In this document: positions 1-8,129 of the stretch, in pieces | Numbering within the stretch: position 1 is the stretch's first letter | Layout: each line of letters opens with the position of its first letter | From: an uncultured Sphingomonas sp. | Lineage (GTDB): Bacteria > Pseudomonadota > Alphaproteobacteria > Sphingomonadales > Sphingomonadaceae | Assembly (NCBI GenBank): GCA_913777325.1 | Contig: CAJYSA010000002.1 | Location: forward strand, 1-64,000 | DNA: 64,000 bases | Direction of reading: 5' to 3' | Program-made: the position numbers and the translations under genes | The notes under the pieces: generated by a model | The model's database searches: none | What the model was told of the DNA's origin: nothing | The model's input: only the letters and a program-made list of their open reading frames with translations

Positions 1-1798
1 AATTGATCGCCGCCCCCTGCGCGGCGAGTGCGCGCGCCGCGGCGAAATAGCGCGTGGCGGCGGGGCTGCCGGCGTCGGCGGCGCCCAGCCCGGCGGCGGC
101 CTGCTGCAGCGCGCGGCCCCATAAGGCGGTGGCATCCAGCCATGGCCGCGCCTGTTCGGCGAAGGACGGATCCGCCACCCCCGCGCGGATCGTGTCCGGC
201 GCGGTGGCGAGATCGTCGGCGGCACCTGTCAGGTCGGCGAGCGCGGCGCGGCGTGCGGCCGCGTCACCCCGCGCCAGCGCGTCGCGCACGCGGTCGAGCA
301 GCGCGTGGAGGCGTGGTGCCTGCTCCTGCCACGGCTGGCTGCCGAAGGTCGGCGCCAGATGCTGGGTATCGAAGAACGTGAGCAGCGCGGCGGTGGCGGC
401 GGCGTCGTCCCCCGCCAGTGCGCGGGCGGCGAACGCCTGCGTCCGGTCGGGATCATAGTCGCGATCGTTCCACGCAAAGGCGGCGACGCCGGTCACCGCG
501 ACGCGGCTCGGCGCCTCCTGATTCATCGGATTGGAGAGGATCCCGGTCAGCTCGCCCGACAGCCCCGCCTCACGCCGGGCATAGGGGGCCAGCAACAGCC
601 GCCCGGCGGACTGCGCATAATCGTTGACCGGATAATTGTCCCACAACAGCGTCTTGCGCCCGAACGCCTTGGTCGCCGCCTTGGCATCCGGGACCGAGAT
701 GGCGGGGGGCACCACATCGGTGCCGGTCCATTGCACCACGACCTTCGGATCGAGATACTGGCGCAGCGCCGCTTTGTACGGCGTTTCCTTCGCATCGTAA
801 TATTCGGTCGGCACCATGATGAGCGGCGGCGCCTTCGGATCCCGGCGCGTCAGCCCCGCCTGCACGGCGTTGAGCAATTGCGCTTGCGCCTTGCCGGCCG
901 CCGCCGCTCCCGACGAGCCGAAGGCGGCACGATCCGCGTCGCAATTCCATTTCGTGTATTCGATGTCGTCGAGCGCGACGTAGAAACGGTGGATGCCGAT
1001 CGCGCGCAACGCGTCGAACTTGTCCTCCAGCGCGCGCAGATCGGGGGGCGCCGAGAAGCAGATGCTTGGCCCGGGCGAGATCGCATACACCATGTCGACA
1101 TGGTCGCGTGCCGCCACCGCCGCCAGCGTGCCGAGTTGCGCCAGCGTGGCGGCGGGATAGGCCTCGCGCCAGCGATCGCGGGCGTAGGGGTCGTCCTTCG
1201 GACTGTAGACGTAGGTGTTGGCCTTCACCGTCGCCAGGAAATCGAGATGGCGCGCGCGCTCCGCCATGGTCCATGGCTTGCCGTAGAAGCCCTCGATCGT
1301 GCCGCGCACGGGCATCGCGGGATGGTCGCGGATCGTGAGCGCGGGAAGCTCGGCACGGGCGACCAGCTGGCGCAGCGTCTGCGCGGCGTGGAACAGCCCG
1401 TCCGCGTCATGGCCGGCGAGCACGATCGTGTTCGTGGCGGGCGTGACGGTGAGCGTATAGCCCTCCGGCTGCGCATCGGGGGTGATGCCGGCGAGCGCGC
1501 TACGCACGAGGGCGGCATCAGCACGACCGATGACGATCCGCGCGGTATCGCGCCCGGAGCGTTGCGCGGTGGCGACGCCGGCGTCCTTAAGGATCTGTTC
1601 CACCAGCGCGACGGTGGCGGGATCGGTTCCGGGCGCGGCGCTGAGCGTGATGGCGCGCCCGAGCGTCATCGCACCGCTGCCCAGCGTCAGCTCGGCGGGG
1701 GCCGGGAAGATCGCGGGGCGCGTGGCGGCGTGCGCGGCGACCGGGAACGACGACATTAGCGTGGCGGCCAGCAGGGGCAGGCCGATGCGGCGGGTCAT
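1..1798 (-). CDS. GH84 beta-N-acetylglucosaminidase, 3' end cut by window edge
   Basis: Secreted glycoside hydrolase of family GH84 (hyaluronidase/O-GlcNAcase type), predicted to release N-acetylglucosamine from glycoconjugates by substrate-assisted catalysis. The start ATG at 1798 opens a signal peptide (MTRRIGLPLLAATLMSS). An N-terminal beta/alpha domain typical of these enzymes follows, then the TIM barrel with EGFYGKPW at about residue 169, a YVYSPKDDPY segment, and the catalytic pair D277-D278 in VALDDIEY. These match the invariant GH84 motifs. The frame stays open to base 1, so about 599 residues are visible and the C-terminus lies outside. It lies 86 bp downstream of the DUF1080 gene on the same strand, so co-transcription is plausible. 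Natural substrate unknown. Confidence 0.88.
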   Translation of the reverse strand, partial: MTRRIGLPLLAATLMSSFPVAAHAATRPAIFPAPAELTLGSGAMTLGRAITLSAAPGTDPATVALVEQILKDAGVATAQRSGRDTARIVIGRADAALVRSALAGITPDAQPEGYTLTVTPATNTIVLAGHDADGLFHAAQTLRQLVARAELPALTIRDHPAMPVRGTIEGFYGKPWTMAERARHLDFLATVKANTYVYSPKDDPYARDRWREAYPAATLAQLGTLAAVAARDHVDMVYAISPGPSICFSAPPDLRALEDKFDALRAIGIHRFYVALDDIEYTKWNCDADRAAFGSSGAAAAGKAQAQLLNAVQAGLTRRDPKAPPLIMVPTEYYDAKETPYKAALRQYLDPKVVVQWTGTDVVPPAISVPDAKAATKAFGRKTLLWDNYPVNDYAQSAGRLLLAPYARREAGLSGELTGILSNPMNQEAPSRVAVTGVAAFAWNDRDYDPDRTQAFAARALAGDDAAATAALLTFFDTQHLAPTFGSQPWQEQAPRLHALLDRVRDALARGDAAARRAALADLTGAADDLATAPDTIRAGVADPSFAEQARPWLDATALWGRALQQAAAGLGAADAGSPAATRYFAAARALAAQGAAIN

Positions 1799-1884
1799 GT
1801 CGTTCTCCGGTACGCTATTGGTATTATTTCCGTGTGTAGGGGGACGGCGGCGGTGCGGCAACCCGCGCGGGTGGGCGGTTGCGC

Positions 1885-2655
1885 TCAGTCGAGCCGCATG
1901 ACCTCGATGTTGCGGAATTGCGTCGGCTGGCCTTCGCTCTGGAGCGCGACATAGCCGCCGCGCAACGCCAGCGTGCCGCCCGCCGCCGCGATCAGCGGCT
2001 GCGCATCCTTGTCGTTCGGATCGAGCTGGGCATCGCGGTAGCTGATCGCGGGCTTGCCGTTCAGCAGGTGCGTGATCCGGCCATCGGGCGTCACCTCCAC
2101 CTCGACATGCGTCCACTGGCCAAGCGGCACGAGCGGGCCGGTGCCGGTGACGCAATGCGAGGTGGGGCGCTTGCCATCGATCTCCACGGTGGTGCCGGGC
2201 GTGCACAGGTTGCCGCTGGGTTCGCGATCGGGGCGCGGCACGTCAAGTAGCTGAAACTCAAGGCTGACGGGGAATTGCTGGTCGCGCGTCATCGTCGCGG
2301 GCGCCTGCGCGTGGAGCATCAGCCCGGAGTTGCGGTTCTGCCAGCGTTCGATGCCGGGCATCGAGGGGCCGGTCATGCGATAGTCGAAGCGGAGGCGATA
2401 GGAGGTGAGCGGCGCCTTCCAGAACAGATGCCCGAACGCACCTTCGAAGCTCTTGTAATGCGAATAGTCGACGGTGATCGCGCCGTCCTTCACCACGAAC
2501 GTGCGCAGCGGATCCTCGCCGACCGCGCGCCCGGTGATCTTGGGCGTCCAGCCCGCCAGCGTCCGCCCGTCGAACATCCGCTCCCACTTCAAGGGCTTGG
2601 CTGGCGTGGCGGCGGCGAGCAGCGGCAGGGAGGCGAGGATCAGCAGCTTCTTCAT
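1885..2655 (-). CDS. DUF1080 (3-keto-disaccharide hydrolase-like) secreted protein
   Basis: A 256-residue protein with a signal peptide (MKKLLILASLPLLAAATPA) followed by one DUF1080 jelly-roll domain (W..MFDGRTLAGW near residue 25, then the GHLFWKAPL and NSGLMLHAQ regions). Several DUF1080 members hydrolyse or cleave 3-keto-glycosides, so a periplasmic role in sugar breakdown is likely but not shown by sequence alone. The ATG overlaps the rsmI stop by 4 bp (ATGA), which implies translational coupling. The GH84 gene follows on the same strand. Substrate unknown; it could equally be a lectin-like accessory protein. Confidence 0.8.
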   Translation of the reverse strand: MKKLLILASLPLLAAATPAKPLKWERMFDGRTLAGWTPKITGRAVGEDPLRTFVVKDGAITVDYSHYKSFEGAFGHLFWKAPLTSYRLRFDYRMTGPSMPGIERWQNRNSGLMLHAQAPATMTRDQQFPVSLEFQLLDVPRPDREPSGNLCTPGTTVEIDGKRPTSHCVTGTGPLVPLGQWTHVEVEVTPDGRITHLLNGKPAISYRDAQLDPNDKDAQPLIAAAGGTLALRGGYVALQSEGQPTQFRNIEVMRLD

Positions 2656-3515
2656 GACGGCTCCGTGGTGAGGGAGGATTTCAGTTCGAGCGCGCGCGCG
2701 TACAGCGCCTTGCGATCCAGCCCGAGTGCGCGCGCGACCTCGCCCGCCGCCTTGGAGGCGGGCAGGCGGGTGAGCGCCTCGGCCAGCGCGGTGTCCGCAT
2801 CCGCCGCCGCCGGTGGCGCGGGAGGATCGGGCGGTGCCACGACGACGACGATTTCACCACGCGGGGGCGCATCGGCATAGCGAGAAGAAAGCGATGACAG
2901 CGTCCCGGTGACGGCTTCCTCGAACTTCTTTGTGATCTCGCGCGTGACCGCCGCCTCGCGGTCGCCGAGCCCGGCGGCGAGCGCGGACAGGCACGCCGAC
3001 AGCCGCGGGCCGGATTCGTAGATGACCAATGTAGCCCGCACCGCCGCCACCTCCGCGATCGCGGTGGCGCGCGCCTGTTCCTTGGGCGGCAGGAAGCCTA
3101 GGAAAAAGAACCGGTCGGTCGGCAGCCCGGCGAGCGTCAGCGCGGCGATCGCGGCGCAGGGGCCGGGAATGGTGACGACCTGGTGCCCCGCCGCGCGAGC
3201 GTCGCGCACCAGCTTGAACCCCGGATCGGAGATCAGCGGGGTGCCGGCGTCGGACACCAGCGCGACGATCTCCCCGGCCATCCGCGCGATCAATTGCGGC
3301 CGGACATGCTCGGCATTGTGATCGTGATACGGCGTCATCGGGCGCTTCGTGCCGATGTGGCGGAGCAATCCGGCGGTGACGCGCGTATCCTCCACCGCGA
3401 TAACGTCAGCGGCGGCAAGGACTTGCGCGGCGCGGGGCGACAGATCGCCGAGATTGCCGATCGGGGTGGCGACGATGTACAGGCCGGGGGTCAACGGGTT
3501 CACGGGAGTAGTCAT
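2652..3515 (-). CDS. rsmI: 16S rRNA (cytidine1402-2'-O)-methyltransferase RsmI
   Basis: SAM-dependent tetrapyrrole-methylase-fold enzyme that 2'-O-methylates C1402 in the decoding centre of 16S rRNA. The 287-residue product starts near PGLYIVATPIGNLGDLS, the hallmark of the family, followed by VEDTRVTAGLL, LVSDAGTPLISDPG and IPGPCAAIAAL, all diagnostic. Length matches the family. The ATG chosen (3513-3515 on the complement) places the conserved motif about 12 residues in; the frame stays open further upstream but without similarity. Its start codon overlaps the divergent lipoprotein gene's start by 2 bp. The 3' end overlaps the DUF1080 gene by 4 bp. Confidence 0.93.
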   Translation of the reverse strand: MTTPVNPLTPGLYIVATPIGNLGDLSPRAAQVLAAADVIAVEDTRVTAGLLRHIGTKRPMTPYHDHNAEHVRPQLIARMAGEIVALVSDAGTPLISDPGFKLVRDARAAGHQVVTIPGPCAAIAALTLAGLPTDRFFFLGFLPPKEQARATAIAEVAAVRATLVIYESGPRLSACLSALAAGLGDREAAVTREITKKFEEAVTGTLSSLSSRYADAPPRGEIVVVVAPPDPPAPPAAADADTALAEALTRLPASKAAGEVARALGLDRKALYARALELKSSLTTEPS

Positions 3516-4716
3516 GGCAGAGGCGATCGGGCGTTCGCAATGGTCGAGCGCGATGTCGCGGGCGATTACGGTCGCGGGGGCGCTGTTGCTGGCGGCCTGT
3601 TCGACGGTGGTCCCGCGCGGCCCGGTGCAGACCGCCCCGACCACGCAGACCGCGCCCCCGCCGCGCGAGGCCGCGCCCGAGGTGGTGACGGGGCTGGCAC
3701 AGGACGCCGCGCGCAACCGCGTGGCGTTGCTGGTGCCGCTGACCGGCAGCAATGCGGGCGTCGGGCGGAGCCTGGCCAATGCCACGCAGCTCGCGCTGCT
3801 CGACACGCGCAACCAGCAGGTGCGCATCACCAGCTACGACACCGCGACCGGTGCGGCGGCGGCGGCGAGTCGCGCGATCCGCGAGGGCGCGCAGCTGATC
3901 CTGGGTCCGCTGCTGGCCGAGGACGTCCGCGCGGTGGCGCCGATCGCGCGCGCGGCCAAGGTGCCGGTGCTGTCCTTCTCCAACGATACCGGTGTGGCCG
4001 GCAACGGCGCCTATGTGCTGGGCTACGCCCCGGCGCAGGCGATCGAGCGCGTTGTCGGCTATGCGCGCGGACGCGGCATCGACAATTTCGGCGGGCTGGT
4101 GCCCAACGCGCTGTATGGCAGCCGCGCATCGACCGCGTTCCTGCGCGCGGTGGAGCAGGCGGGCGGGCGCGTGGTCTCGCTCCAGACCTATGACCGGGGG
4201 GCGGGCGCGCTGGGCGCGGCGGTGCAGCGGATGGCCAAGGACGCGCCGTTCGGCGCGGTGCTGATCGCCGACAGCGCCCCGACGGCCGCGACGGCGGTGC
4301 CGCTGATCCGGCGCAACAGCCCCTCGACGCAGATCCTGGGCACCGAATTGTGGAATTCGGATGCGGCGGCACGATCGTCGGCGGTGCTGAACGGTGCGTG
4401 GTTCGCCAGCGTGCCCGACACGCTCTATCGCCAATATGCGCGCAATTACCGCGCCCGGTTCAACGCGGCGCCGTATCGCCTGTCGAGCCTGGGCTATGAT
4501 TCGGTGCTGCTGGTCGTGCGGATCGCGCGCGAGTGGCGGCCCGGATCGCCCTTCCCCGAAGGCCGGCTGCGCGATGCCGACGGCTTCGCCGGGATCGACG
4601 GCGCGTTCCGCTTCGGGCGCGACAACGTCGCCGAGCGCGCCTTGGAGGTGCAGGAGATCCGTGGCGGCGAGACGGTGACGGTGTCGCCCGCGCCGACCGG
4701 CTTCACCGGAAAATAG
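3514..4716 (+). CDS. LppC/LpoA-like penicillin-binding protein activator lipoprotein
   Basis: A 400-residue lipoprotein of the periplasmic-binding-protein fold related to LppC/LpoA. In gammaproteobacteria LpoA activates class A penicillin-binding proteins from the outer membrane; in Sphingomonads the partner is not proven. A lipobox (LLLAAC) ends at about residue 29, followed by a Pro/Thr-rich linker and the receptor-family region (NRVALLVPLTGSNAGVGR near residue 67, ILGPLLAEDV, SFSNDTGVAGNG). The ATG at 3514 has GGGAG 5 bp upstream; an internal ATG at 3553 would give a shorter signal. The pairing of rsmI divergent to this lipoprotein is common in Proteobacteria and supports the call. Confidence 0.83.
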   Translation: MAEAIGRSQWSSAMSRAITVAGALLLAACSTVVPRGPVQTAPTTQTAPPPREAAPEVVTGLAQDAARNRVALLVPLTGSNAGVGRSLANATQLALLDTRNQQVRITSYDTATGAAAAASRAIREGAQLILGPLLAEDVRAVAPIARAAKVPVLSFSNDTGVAGNGAYVLGYAPAQAIERVVGYARGRGIDNFGGLVPNALYGSRASTAFLRAVEQAGGRVVSLQTYDRGAGALGAAVQRMAKDAPFGAVLIADSAPTAATAVPLIRRNSPSTQILGTELWNSDAAARSSAVLNGAWFASVPDTLYRQYARNYRARFNAAPYRLSSLGYDSVLLVVRIAREWRPGSPFPEGRLRDADGFAGIDGAFRFGRDNVAERALEVQEIRGGETVTVSPAPTGFTGK

Positions 4717-4763
4717 CCGCGACGGGCTATGGCAAGGCGGCGGCGGTCGTGTAGAGGATCGTG

Positions 4764-5282
4764 ATGCCGATCCTGACCGCCGTTACCCATGCCGATCTGA
4801 TTGCCGATGTGCGCGCGCTGGCCGCCAAGATCGCCCGCGACGCCGCGTGGCGCCCCGACTGGCTGGTCGGGGTGGGGCGCGGCGGGCTCGTCCCGGCGGT
4901 CTACCTGAGCCACGCGACCGGCGTGCCGATGCAATCGGTGGATTATTCGGCGCAGGACGAGGCGCGCGCCGGACCCGCGATCGCCCGGCTCGCCGCCCTG
5001 GCCCGCGACGGGCACAAGCTGCTGTTCGTCGACGACATCAACGATTCGGGGCGGACGATCGCGCAGTTGCGCACGCTGCTGGAGCAGGCGGGCGCGGCGG
5101 CGGGTGCGGTGCGCTTCGCGACGCTGATCGACAATCGCGGCTCGGCGGCCAAGGTGGATCTGGCGGCGCGCACGATCGACCGCGCGGTGACGAAGGACTG
5201 GTTCGTGTTTCCGTGGGAGGCGCTGGCCCCCGCGACGTCGATCGCGGCGGATGCCGGCGAGGTGCCGGAGCGGACCGCGTAG
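4764..5282 (+). CDS. phosphoribosyltransferase (Gpt-like)
   Basis: A 172-residue type I phosphoribosyltransferase that probably transfers the ribose-5-phosphate of PRPP to a purine base such as xanthine or guanine. The PRPP-binding loop LLFVDDINDSGRT is near residue 92, an early VGVGRGGLVPAV loop is present, and a C-terminal WFVFPWE motif resembles the hood of xanthine-guanine enzymes. GAGGA lies 5 bp before the ATG at 4764, which is preferred over the adjacent GTG at 4761. It sits 47 bp after the lipoprotein gene on the same strand. Base specificity cannot be told from sequence. Confidence 0.82.
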   Translation: MPILTAVTHADLIADVRALAAKIARDAAWRPDWLVGVGRGGLVPAVYLSHATGVPMQSVDYSAQDEARAGPAIARLAALARDGHKLLFVDDINDSGRTIAQLRTLLEQAGAAAGAVRFATLIDNRGSAAKVDLAARTIDRAVTKDWFVFPWEALAPATSIAADAGEVPERTA

Positions 5283-5314
5283 GCGATCGTGGCGTGACGG
5301 CGTGATCGCCTACG
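5278..5314. terminator. hairpin over the phosphoribosyltransferase stop codon
   Basis: Perfect 11-bp inverted repeat (CGTAGGCGATC at 5278-5288, GATCGCCTACG at 5304-5314) around a 15-base loop. The left arm contains the TAG stop of the upstream gene. There is no T-tract, so it may be an mRNA 3'-end stabiliser or a Rho-assisted terminator rather than an intrinsic one. Confidence 0.5.
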
Positions 5315-5617
5315 CCGTCTTGCGGCTTGCGTGAGGTACGCTGGCGAGGGCGGGGGTTGCCTGTACTGTCGAGGAGGCTCTCCGGAATGGGCGGTCGCTT
5401 TCGGGGCGCTTGATGGATCCCGTGTATCGGGCCTGACGCTGCTGTCGCGTCGGGGTAGGTGAGTAGTTTTCGCCAGTGCGGGCAGCTTCCCTCTAGGTCC
5501 GTGGGCGGCGCGTCTGCTGGCGGGCGATCCCCATGTGCGCCGGGCGTGACACGGGGTTGTCGATCGTCATACCGGGGGGGGCAGCGCGAAGGGATGGAGC
5601 GGATACGGTCAGCCGGC

Positions 5618-5840
5618 GTGGTTGGCACATGTGCGTCGACAGGCTCGGCACGAACGGCGGGATGGGCGCGGTCGGCCGTCGCGGTCGGTACACGTGCTTC
5701 GACAGGCTCAGCACGAACGGTAGGATGGGGCACGGTCGGCTGTTGACGTCGGCACACGTGCTTCGACAGGCTCGGCGCAAACGGCGGGGACGCGGCGCGG
5801 GCGGGTGTCGTTTCGGGCGCACGCGTTTCGACAGGCTCGC
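5618..5840. repeat. ~63-bp tandem repeat array in a gene-free gap
   Basis: Four imperfect units, each with a TTCGACAGGCTC core (complete in copies 2-4, variant GTCGACAGGCTC in copy 1). Three continue into a GCACGAACGG-like end (5635-5657, 5697-5720, 5761-5784) and the fourth is decayed (about 5824-5839). Units are 62-65 bp apart, and the flanks are also similar (GGCACACGTG before the core, GGCGGGATGGG-like after it), so the repeat unit is about 63 bp. The whole gap 5283-5899 holds no convincing gene; apart from the hairpin at 5278-5314 and this array nothing else was recognised in it. Confidence 0.75.
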
Positions 5841-5899
5841 GTCGTCGACCGGTGAGGAGTGGCCACGCCTGACGGCCGCGCGCACCGGGGGGCGCGGGC

Positions 5900-6142
5900 T
5901 CAGGGCAGCGTCACGATTCCCGTCACGTGTACCGTCGCCCCCTCGGCATGGACCGCGCCGTTGACGATGCCGGTGATCGTCACCTGCGCGCCCCGCTCGG
6001 CGACGATATCGCCGCGCACCATGCCCGAGATGGTGACGCGGCAGCCGGCGGCGATGGTGATGTCGCCGCTGACGATCCCCGACACGTCGGCGTCCTGATC
6101 GAGCCGCAACGTGCCGGTGACGATGCCCGACAGATCCCTCAT
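5900..6142 (-). CDS. 80-residue beta-solenoid (bactofilin-like) protein
   Basis: Short protein made almost entirely of repeating hydrophobic/Gly/Val units (SGIVTGTL, SGIVSGDI, SGMVRGDI, TGIVNGAV, TGIVTLP) at about 16-18-residue spacing. This is what a right- or left-handed beta-helix looks like, as in bactofilins and polymer-forming cytoskeletal proteins, but it is much shorter than a typical bactofilin. No signal peptide. Its ATG overlaps the stop of the upstream 2OG-Fe(II) oxygenase by 4 bp (ATGA), so the two are translationally coupled. Function unknown; the repeats are clear, the family link is inference. Confidence 0.6.
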   Translation of the reverse strand: MRDLSGIVTGTLRLDQDADVSGIVSGDITIAAGCRVTISGMVRGDIVAERGAQVTITGIVNGAVHAEGATVHVTGIVTLP

Positions 6143-7122
6143 GGCTTGATCAGCCCGATCTCGACCAGCCGTTGATGCAGATAGCCGTGCGCGGTGATCG
6201 GTTCCGGGTAGCGGTTGGGGTTTTCGGGCGTGACCGTCTGCGGCAGCGTCTCGATCAGGAAGTCGGGCGCCGGGTGCAGGAAGAACGGCATCGAATAGCG
6301 CGAATGGCCGCGTCGCTCGGGCGGCGGGTTGACGACGCGGTGCGTGGTCGAGGGAAGGACGTGGTTGGTCAGGCGTTGCAGCATGTCGCCGACGTTGACG
6401 ACCATCGCCCCCTCCGGCGGCTTGATCGCCAGCCATTGCCCGGACGCGCGATCGAGCAGCTCGAGCCCTGCTTCCTCCGCACCGAGCAGCAGCGTGATGA
6501 GGTTGATATCCTCGTGCGCGCCCGCCCGCACGCCCTCCGCATCGGCGGGGATCGGCGGATAATGGAGCAGGCGCAGCACCGAATTGCCGTCCTTCACCGC
6601 CGGATCGAACCAGTCGGGTGCGAGCCCCAGATGCCGCGCGATCGCCGACAGCAGCCGGTCGCCGGCACGATCGAAGGCGGCGAACAGTTCGATGAAGGTG
6701 TCGCGGAACCCCGCGGGGCGATCGGGCCAGATGTTGGGCGCCATCTCGGCGGCGAAGCGATGCCCGTGGGGCAGTTCGCGCCCGACGTGCCAGAATTCCT
6801 TCAGATCGACGTGGCGCGCGTCCTTCGCGATCTCGGTCTTGAACGGCGTGTAGCCGCGCGCGCCGCCGCCGTCGGGCGTGTGGTAGCGGCGCTTCTCCTC
6901 CTCGGGCAGGGCGAACAGCGCGGTGGTGTCCGCCCAGGCGCGGTCGATCAGCGGCTGCGGTACGCCGTGATCCGCGACGATCGCGAAGCCGAACCGTTCG
7001 AACGAGCCGCCCAGCGCGGCGGCGAAGCCATCGGGATCGTGCGCCTGATCGGCGAGGCTGAGCGTGGGGACGTCGGCGGTGCCGGGGGCGGCGGGCGTAT
7101 CGAGCATAAGGATGAAGTCCAT
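6139..7122 (-). CDS. 2-oxoglutarate/Fe(II)-dependent dioxygenase, isopenicillin N synthase family
   Basis: A 327-residue soluble oxygenase with the jelly-roll of the isopenicillin-N-synthase/2OG-Fe(II) family. An N-terminal DIOX_N region (residues about 17-120) includes GFAIVADHGVP. The iron ligands are H203 and D205 (AHEDINLITLL) and H261 (STTHRVVNP). The RxS element R275-Y-S277 would bind the 2-oxoglutarate carboxylate. These residues make an active enzyme likely; the substrate is unknown. An alternative start is Met6 (7107). It is followed by the coupled beta-solenoid gene and is divergent from the acidic-protein gene at 7229. Confidence 0.85.
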   Translation of the reverse strand: MDFILMLDTPAAPGTADVPTLSLADQAHDPDGFAAALGGSFERFGFAIVADHGVPQPLIDRAWADTTALFALPEEEKRRYHTPDGGGARGYTPFKTEIAKDARHVDLKEFWHVGRELPHGHRFAAEMAPNIWPDRPAGFRDTFIELFAAFDRAGDRLLSAIARHLGLAPDWFDPAVKDGNSVLRLLHYPPIPADAEGVRAGAHEDINLITLLLGAEEAGLELLDRASGQWLAIKPPEGAMVVNVGDMLQRLTNHVLPSTTHRVVNPPPERRGHSRYSMPFFLHPAPDFLIETLPQTVTPENPNRYPEPITAHGYLHQRLVEIGLIKP

Positions 7123-7228
7123 GATTCCGAACGCTACAGGTAAGCGCTTGCGGCGCGTGATGCCAGCCGCCGGAACCGTCGTGTCGCGTCTGCCGTTCGA
7201 TCCTCGTAACGAATGGAGGAGCTGCGCG

Positions 7229-7564
7229 ATGGGCGGGCATCAGGTGCATGGGCAGGGTTCGGGCGACGACGGCTATGACGAGGAAGGCTATGACGAGAGC
7301 CAGCGCGCCGAAATCCTGGAGGCGACGCGCGACGGGCCGGGCGACGGCACGATCATCGTCGATCTCGACCCCGACCTCGGCATGGACGACGAAGAGGACG
7401 AGGACGAGCTGCTGATGACCGACGATCAGGTCGCGACGCAGGACGGCGAGGCCGGCGCGGACGAGACCGACGTCGAGGAGGACGAGCTTCAGGAGGAATT
7501 CGACGACGGCAGCGTCGAGGAGGACGAGCTGGACGATCGCAGCGACAGCGCGCTGCGACCCTGA
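7229..7564 (+). CDS. hypothetical highly acidic protein
   Basis: A 111-residue soluble protein of unknown function, extremely rich in Asp and Glu, especially in the second half (DDEEDEDELL, DVEEDELQEEF). There is no signal peptide or membrane segment. GGAGGA ends 8 bp before the ATG at 7229, a good start; upstream in-frame codons look non-coding. A middle segment (GDGTIIVDLDPDLG) is the only ordered-looking part. It could be an intrinsically disordered cation or partner-binding protein, but nothing identifies a family. It lies 42 bp before the next gene. Confidence 0.6.
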   Translation: MGGHQVHGQGSGDDGYDEEGYDESQRAEILEATRDGPGDGTIIVDLDPDLGMDDEEDEDELLMTDDQVATQDGEAGADETDVEEDELQEEFDDGSVEEDELDDRSDSALRP

Positions 7565-7606
7565 TCGCGATTGACCGCGCGGCGGCGCGCGCGCAGGTTG
7601 ACGGTC

Positions 7607-8110
7607 ATGCTGATCGTCGCCCTCGCGCTGCAGGCCGCCGCCGCTCCACCCCCGGTGCCGACGCAGCATTCGGTGCTGGTGCCGGTGGGCAACCAGCCAT
7701 GCGTTCGGTCGAATTCACCGAACGAGGTGGTGGTGTGCGCCGATCCGCTGCCGGATCAGACCGTTCCTTTGCCCGACGAAGCGGTGCCCGACCGGCCGAC
7801 GTCGGTGAACCGCGACATGACCGGCACGGGCGCCCTGAATGCCGAGGCGTCGCCGTGCGCGACCCGCGTCGGCGGGTGCCAGGGCGGGCTGGATGTGCTC
7901 GGGATGGGCACCGCGCTGGTCCGTGGCGTGCAGAAGCTGGTGGCGCCGAATAGCTGCTGCGAGCGGCCGGGCGAGGCGACCAACCCGTTCATGCTGGTCG
8001 GCGATGTCGTGGGCGGCGTCGCCAGGACAGGGCGGCGCAAGCCCGACAAGACGAAGCGCGAGGCGATCGATCTCGACGAACCGGTGCTGACGGGGCGGGT
8101 GCACCCCTGA
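7607..8110 (+). CDS. hypothetical secreted protein
   Basis: A 167-residue protein with a probable signal peptide (MLIVALALQAAAAPPP) and several cysteines in the mature part (QPCVRS, VVVCAD, SPCATR, GGCQGG, NSCCER) that could form disulphides in the periplasm. A central VLGMGTALVRGVQKLV stretch is hydrophobic. The ATG at 7607 fits the signal peptide best; a TTG at 7571 would add 12 Arg-rich residues. Family not recognised. It is convergent with the LacI gene, 19 bp apart. Confidence 0.55.
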   Translation: MLIVALALQAAAAPPPVPTQHSVLVPVGNQPCVRSNSPNEVVVCADPLPDQTVPLPDEAVPDRPTSVNRDMTGTGALNAEASPCATRVGGCQGGLDVLGMGTALVRGVQKLVAPNSCCERPGEATNPFMLVGDVVGGVARTGRRKPDKTKREAIDLDEPVLTGRVHP

Positions 8111-8129
8111 ATCGCGCGCGGTAGCGGGG

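Noticed and set aside
1799..1884. NagR/NagQ-like operator upstream of the GH84 gene
   Set aside because: A half-site ATTGGTAT is visible near 1818 but no matching second half; too weak to report as a site.
5618..5840. Possible CRISPR array
   Set aside because: Units are imperfect, only three to four in number, the would-be spacers are themselves similar, and no cas genes are nearby.
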